In this document: piece by piece, positions 61,359 through 64,000 of the stretch
Layout of the letters: each line of letters opens with the position of its first letter
Position numbering within the stretch: position 1 is the first letter of the stretch
Assembly (NCBI GenBank): GCA_023231115.1
Contig: JALNWA010000002.1
Span: forward strand, 62,001 to 126,000
Source: Candidatus Altimarinota bacterium
GTDB lineage: Bacteria > Patescibacteriota > Gracilibacteria > UBA1369 > LOWO2-01-FULL-3
DNA length: 64,000 nt
Direction of reading: 5' to 3'
Translations under genes and position numbers: made by a program
Notes under the pieces: model-generated
What the model saw: the letters and a program-made list of their open reading frames with translations, nothing else
Database searches by the model: none
Told to the model about the DNA's origin: nothing

Positions 61359-61387
61359 ATTCTACTAGCTAAAAAGCCTCGAAACAA
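61359..61387 (-). promoter_or_regulatory. ndk promoter overlapping a terminator
   Basis: On the minus strand TTGTTT (61382-61387) and TAGAAT (61359-61364), spacer 17 nt; start near 61352. The -35 lies in the loop of the terminator at 61371-61391. Confidence 0.45.
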
Positions 61388-61391
61388 GGCT
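61371..61391 (-). terminator. Intrinsic terminator after the nitroreductase gene
   Basis: On the minus strand AGCCT (61387-61391), 7-nt loop, AGGCT (61375-61379), then a T-run (61371-61375). About 20 nt beyond the nitroreductase stop. Confidence 0.6.
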
Positions 61392-61411
61392 AATTCGCCA
61401 AAATTTCAGCT

Positions 61412-62032
61412 TTATTCCCTTTCCTCAACAACATCGGCAAAATCAAATCTTGTCTTTTTCGGTTGCTCCATATTTCTATATCCAAGTGGAATAATCAAAG
61501 TCGCAGTAAGCTCTTTAGAAAGCCCCAAAATTTCAGACACTTTAGACGCTTCAAACCCTTCCATCGGACAAGAATCAATTCCTTTTTCTGCAGAAACAGT
61601 CATAAGATTCATTCCCGCAAGATAAACTTGTTTTTGCGCCCAAGTTTTAATTTCATCATCAGATTTACTCAAAATCACAGAATTAACCATTTTCTTAAAA
61701 CCTTCACTTTGCTCATCTGTATAACCCATATCAGCTTTCGACTTAGCAGAAAATTCCTCCAAAACTTTACTCACATCGGTCCTCGCGCACATCACAACAA
61801 CACAACTCGCCTCAACAATTTGCGGTTGATTATAACAAGCCGGAGCAAGCGCTTTTTTCAATTCGTCATTTTTAATAACAATAAATTTCCAAGGCTGAAG
61901 TCCATAAGAACTTGGACTAAGCCTCGTAAGATCCATTAATTCATGCAAAACACCGTCATCAATTTTCTTCGAAACATCAAAATGCTTGCACGCAAATCTA
62001 AACTCAACAACTTCTCTCATTGATTTATTCAT
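61412..62032 (-). CDS. NAD(P)H nitroreductase family protein
   Basis: A 206-residue FMN enzyme of the NfsB type: VEFRFACKHFD, LTRLSPSSYGLQPWKFIVI (FMN contacts) and the late LGYRN segment are typical. Reduces nitro compounds, quinones or similar; natural substrate unknown. A near-consensus promoter (62059-62086) suggests strong expression. Confidence 0.9.
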   Translation of the reverse strand: MNKSMREVVEFRFACKHFDVSKKIDDGVLHELMDLTRLSPSSYGLQPWKFIVIKNDELKKALAPACYNQPQIVEASCVVVMCARTDVSKVLEEFSAKSKADMGYTDEQSEGFKKMVNSVILSKSDDEIKTWAQKQVYLAGMNLMTVSAEKGIDSCPMEGFEASKVSEILGLSKELTATLIIPLGYRNMEQPKKTRFDFADVVEERE

Positions 62033-62058
62033 AGGAAAAAGATTAAAATTGGAACCCG

Positions 62059-62086
62059 ATTATATCATCCATCGACATTCTGTCAA
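62059..62086 (-). promoter_or_regulatory. Near-perfect sigma70 promoter of the nitroreductase gene
   Basis: On the minus strand TTGACA (62081-62086) and TATAAT (62059-62064), spacer 16 nt, extended TGA before the -10. Start near 62052, leader about 20 nt. Confidence 0.8.
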
Positions 62087-62094
62087 AATTCACA

Positions 62095-62122
62095 TAGACT
62101 TTTTACGAGAAAATGATATCAT
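62095..62122 (+). promoter_or_regulatory. Promoter of the 371-residue protein gene
   Basis: TAGACT at 62095-62100 and TATCAT at 62117-62122, spacer 16 nt, extended TGA. Divergent from the nitroreductase promoter with 8 nt between the two -35 elements. Confidence 0.45.
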
Positions 62123-62153
62123 CCACAACCGCAATAAATTAACAATATAAAAA

Positions 62154-63269
62154 ATGACTAAAGAAACACCAGGACAAACAAACACAGAGCAAACACCAAA
62201 ACCATGGTCAAGACGTGACTTAATAATGATGCTGTCAGGCGCAGTGATAGGCGCAACGGTAGGCACACTTTCCACATTGGCAGGCGTAAAACAAGAGATA
62301 AAAGAACACATAAACGCTCAATTACCACCACAAACCACACCACCTACACCAAAAGCAACACCGGACACAGTTCAAGACCCTATAGATGTAACGCCAACAG
62401 CGCCAGACGCAGAAGAAACAGAAGAAACTACGAAAGGACTAAAAGAAGAAATAAATCCCGATGAAGTGCAATATATTGAATCATGTGTAGAACCCCATTT
62501 TAAGCCAATGTTGGAAAATTTAGTTCTTACTCCGGAAGGGAAATTGACAGCAGAATCAGAAAAAAAATTACGAGAAAATTTAGCAAAAAAACTAAGTTAT
62601 GCACAAATGACAGGACGCGACCTAGGTCAACCCATGCCGGAATCAATAGATTTTGAAGCAAATGATTTAGTTTGGAAAGATGTAACTTTTAACGGAAGGG
62701 AATCATTGAGTGGAGGAATAACAATAATAGTTCCTGAAGACAAAAAAGCGGTCGGACTTTTCTTTGGAGACATTCAATTATTCCAATTAAACACTCTTCA
62801 CATACAAGGAAATACACCGGATGGGAATTTTGATCACTATAATTTTCAAGCACAAATTTTCGGAGCAGAGGAAAATCCGGAAACAATAGAAAGTGTATCA
62901 TCAGTTCAAATCACACCAAATCCACTTAAGACAAATAATCCTGTTGGACTTATCCAAGAAACACACCAAATAGGAAACTGGTCGCAACAAAGATGGAGTG
63001 GAGAACCGCAAGATCCAAAATTCAAAATGTTACGTGACTATATTATAGAATGTAAAGATGTGTCCGAGTACCAAGGCCCTGAAAAAGGAATAATAATCAT
63101 GAAAACACGAAAAAGAAACGACACAGAATTTCCGGTAAAAAATCCTAAAGGAGCATTTACTTCTCAAAGACCTGAAAACTTCTCAATCTCGGCACGACGC
63201 GGAAATAACATATTCTACGTAGATAAAGAAGCACAAGACACAGTCAATCAATACGCAAAATTGCAGTAA
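62154..63269 (+). CDS. Membrane-anchored hypothetical protein
   Basis: A 371-residue protein. The N-terminus has SRRDL followed by a hydrophobic segment (about residues 23-45), resembling a twin-arginine signal or a simple anchor; no clear cleavage site. A Pro/Thr-rich linker (about 55-100) leads to a domain of unknown fold with many beta-strand-like stretches. Family not recognised. Possibly secreted. Confidence 0.65.
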   Translation: MTKETPGQTNTEQTPKPWSRRDLIMMLSGAVIGATVGTLSTLAGVKQEIKEHINAQLPPQTTPPTPKATPDTVQDPIDVTPTAPDAEETEETTKGLKEEINPDEVQYIESCVEPHFKPMLENLVLTPEGKLTAESEKKLRENLAKKLSYAQMTGRDLGQPMPESIDFEANDLVWKDVTFNGRESLSGGITIIVPEDKKAVGLFFGDIQLFQLNTLHIQGNTPDGNFDHYNFQAQIFGAEENPETIESVSSVQITPNPLKTNNPVGLIQETHQIGNWSQQRWSGEPQDPKFKMLRDYIIECKDVSEYQGPEKGIIIMKTRKRNDTEFPVKNPKGAFTSQRPENFSISARRGNNIFYVDKEAQDTVNQYAKLQ

Positions 63270-63293
63270 ATTTTCTTAGTTTATCCCCACATA

Positions 63294-63863
63294 ATGCCAT
63301 CAGAAAATTTATGTAACAGAGGCGTAGGAGAAGAAAATCTTGTTTTAGTACACCCGTTTTATTTTGAAACCGATACCGGTTTAAGCAGGGACACACGGAC
63401 GGAAGCATTAATAAAAACTTATGCGGGAAAAATAGAACTTCTGCTACGGGGAATAGACAGGCAAAGATTCAGAGTTGTCCTAAATGACACACAAAGCGGT
63501 TTTAGAAGAAAAACCCATCAATGGGAGGAAGAAGGCTTACTTGACGCAGTCTACCTCGATCCAAATGGACTTCGTGCCGGCAATAATGTCGGATACGAAC
63601 AGTTTAAACATTCAAGACGAAACCTTGTCGCAGGCGCATACGGAGGAAGGTGCGTAAACGATGTAATGGACGGAATAAGAATTATGGGGAAAGCTCCACT
63701 GTTTTCATTGACCTTGGTCAGAGATGCCGTAATTTACCGTGATTTGATTGAACGTTATTTGGACTTTAGTCATATCTCTCGAACTTTTGGTAAAACAACA
63801 AAAGTATCGGATATACTGGAGTCAAATTTTGGAGGCGCCACCCAGATTCGAACTGGGGAATAA
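63294..63863 (+). CDS. Hypothetical protein running into tRNA-Cys
   Basis: A 189-residue frame beginning MPSENLCNRG. The body (about residues 15-175) looks like a real protein, with segments such as VLVHPFYFET and DAVYLDPNGL. Its last 11 residues (GGATQIRTGE-like) are encoded by the antisense strand of tRNA-Cys (63830-63905), a giveaway of read-through into a tRNA gene, so the natural 3' end may have been lost. Family unknown. Confidence 0.6.
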   Translation: MPSENLCNRGVGEENLVLVHPFYFETDTGLSRDTRTEALIKTYAGKIELLLRGIDRQRFRVVLNDTQSGFRRKTHQWEEEGLLDAVYLDPNGLRAGNNVGYEQFKHSRRNLVAGAYGGRCVNDVMDGIRIMGKAPLFSLTLVRDAVIYRDLIERYLDFSHISRTFGKTTKVSDILESNFGGATQIRTGE

Positions 63864-63905
63864 CGGTTTTGCAAACCGCTGCCTTAACCACTTGGCCATG
63901 GCGCC
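63830..63905 (-). tRNA. tRNA-Cys, anticodon GCA
   Basis: A 76-nt tRNA on the minus strand: acceptor GGCGCCA/TGGCGCC, discriminator T, CCA encoded (revcomp of 63830-63832). Anticodon stem GCGGT/ACCGT with loop TTGCAAA gives GCA. T stem CCCAG/CTGGG with loop TTCGAAT. U73 and GCA fit cysteine identity. Confidence 0.95.
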
Positions 63906-63948
63906 ATTAAAGATTTTTCGCTGATTTTCAATAACAGAACACGTACTT

Positions 63949-64000
63949 TGGCAGGCCCAGAAGGATTCGAACCCTCACTAACGGTTTTGGAGACCGGTGT
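63949..64000 (-). tRNA. tRNA-Trp, anticodon CCA, cut by window edge
   Basis: The 3' two thirds of a tRNA on the minus strand. Anticodon loop CTCCAAA gives CCA (63988-63990). T stem GAGGG/CCTTC with loop TTCGAAT, discriminator G and encoded CCA (63949-63951). The D arm and 5' acceptor lie beyond the window. 43 nt separate it from tRNA-Cys, so the two are probably co-transcribed. Confidence 0.9.

Noticed and set aside
1..64000. UGA read as glycine (Gracilibacteria/SR1 code)
   Set aside because: Genes such as rpsQ and the DUF167 gene end properly at TGA, and no conserved protein contains in-frame TGA.

Overview
The window looks like a chromosomal segment of a small, AT-rich bacterium of the Candidate Phyla Radiation (CPR), plausibly near Peregrinibacteria; that placement is inference. 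What is seen: the S10-spc-alpha ribosomal protein block runs straight from rpsE to rplO with no rpmD (uL30), an absence typical of CPR. TGA is used as an ordinary stop (for example rpsQ and the DUF167 gene), which argues against the Gracilibacteria/SR1 code in which UGA is glycine. Start codons are preceded by A-rich sequence with no visible Shine-Dalgarno motif, and some transcripts are predicted to begin at or next to the AUG. By contrast, sigma70-type promoters (TTGACA-like, 16-18 nt spacer, TATAAT-like) are easy to see.

Layout. 1-314: a partial gene on the minus strand. 397-19061: ribosomal protein genes in near-canonical order (rpsJ; rplC to secY; adk-map-infA-rpmJ-rpsM-rpsK-rpsD-rpoA-rplQ-rplM-rpsI). 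Accessory genes are inserted at two places: a small protein and a lipoprotein after rpsJ, and a pair of paralogous small proteins with duplicated promoters between secY and adk. 19254-24138: trmD, a P-type-ATPase-like protein without catalytic motifs, a DUF167 protein, ksgA and a membrane-anchored protein with an HEAMH motif. 24207-32543: a divergent pyrimidine locus (pyrD-pyrK-pyrE-lipoprotein-pyrF to the left, pyrB-pyrC-TauE/SafE-carA to the right) covering de novo UMP synthesis except carB. 32619-40557: three consecutive large proteins of unknown function built from repeated winged-helix-like modules, long coiled coils and helical C-termini. 40572-41217: a predicted structured RNA of about 646 nt on the minus strand with its own promoter and terminator. 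41403-50820: an HNH endonuclease, a DnaQ exonuclease fused to a DinG-like region lacking helicase motifs, a glycosyltransferase, superoxide dismutase, a membrane protein, LemA and UvrB. 50929-56120: an unknown protein, an inositol-phosphatase family enzyme, tRNA-Arg(GCG), a frameshifted adenosine deaminase and an HD-domain protein resembling (p)ppGpp hydrolases. 56104-62032, all on the minus strand: rpe, rpiB, prs, a membrane protein, split transketolase, ndk and a nitroreductase. 62154-64000: two unknown proteins, then tRNA-Cys and a partial tRNA-Trp.

How it fits together. Translation and secretion genes form the left third. The non-oxidative pentose phosphate enzymes (transketolase, Rpe, RpiB) feed Prs, which makes the PRPP used by PyrE; Ndk then handles nucleotide triphosphates. 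The least explained part is 32619-45667: the module-rich coiled-coil protein family, the structured RNA, the HNH protein and the exonuclease/pseudo-helicase lie side by side. Whether they work together is unknown. All function calls come from reading motifs by eye; no database search was run.
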